Source: Planctomycetota bacterium (GTDB lineage Bacteria; Planctomycetota; Phycisphaerae; WQYP01). Taken from it: 5,409 nucleotides of DNA. The position numbers and the translations under genes are program-made. Below are positions 5,332 through 5,409 of this stretch, piece after piece. The notes under the pieces are model-generated. The model saw only the letters and a program-made list of their open reading frames with translations. It made no database searches and was not told the origin of the DNA. How positions within the stretch are numbered: position 1 is the first letter of the stretch; every line of letters starts with the position of its first letter. The stretch spans positions 1-5,409 of the forward strand of contig JAKAZF010000237.1 in NCBI GenBank assembly GCA_021826605.1, written 5' to 3'.

Positions 5332-5409
5332 AGCCTGTTTGGAAACTCCGCCGGGAGCGCCTTGGGGCGGCAAACGGCCGTCTGCGGCGTCCGGATCCTC
5401 AACATATTC
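5332..5409. other. Tail of the window, no gene; possible start of another IS
   Basis: No ORF, RNA or convincing terminator is visible after the vapC stop. GAGCCTGTTTGGAAACTCC begins at 5331, directly after TTA, and resembles the tips of some IS5-family elements, which insert at TA-containing sites. Only one end would be in the window, so this cannot be confirmed. The rest is GC-rich with short imperfect stems. Confidence 0.25.

Noticed and set aside
5348..5370. CCGCC/GGCGG stem after vapC as a terminator.
   Set aside because: The stem is only 5 bp with a 13-base loop and no T-run.
1..5409. CRISPR array, tRNA or rRNA gene.
   Set aside because: No regularly spaced direct repeats and no cloverleaf or rRNA-like sequence were seen on either strand.

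Overview
The window is about 5.4 kb of bacterial chromosome. Two housekeeping-type genes lie at the left and a small accessory island of mobile-element debris plus a toxin-antitoxin pair at the right. All intact genes recognised read on the + strand. The source organism cannot be fixed from sequence alone. The ABC exporter has an unusual D-loop (SQID instead of SALD) and a C-terminal style that I associate with Planctomycetota and related phyla. The abundance of IS3, REP-associated transposase and RHH/PIN modules would fit such an environmental genome. This is an inference with modest confidence.

Left region (1-2495): the window opens inside an MsbA-type ABC exporter (2-877, 5' end missing). 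A 391-base gap to carA follows. It carries a good extended -10 element (919-927), two mutually exclusive short hairpins (1039-1067) and a possible 50-codon leader ORF (1105-1257) whose stop codon overlaps the carA ribosome binding site. carA (1269-2495) encodes the glutaminase subunit of carbamoyl phosphate synthetase, with all catalytic residues visible. carB does not follow.

Middle region (2496-4247): about 470 bases without a recognisable gene lead into an IS3-family element (IS407-like). Its OrfA and OrfB are fused in one continuous frame (3036-4247) with an intact DDE catalytic triad. The element ends are imprecise.

Right region (4252-5409): directly after the IS3 transposase sits a 313-bp unit bounded by a 19-bp inverted repeat (16/19 matches). 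On the - strand it contains a frameshifted and internally deleted REP-associated tyrosine transposase: the N- and C-terminal signatures are present and the catalytic middle is gone. It looks like a non-autonomous miniature derivative, and is the most interesting object in the window. Next comes a VapBC-type toxin-antitoxin operon (4708-5331) with a clear sigma70 promoter, a palindromic operator over the promoter and start region, an RHH antitoxin and a PIN-domain ribonuclease toxin separated by 3 bases. The last 78 bases hold no gene and may be the start of another insertion sequence.
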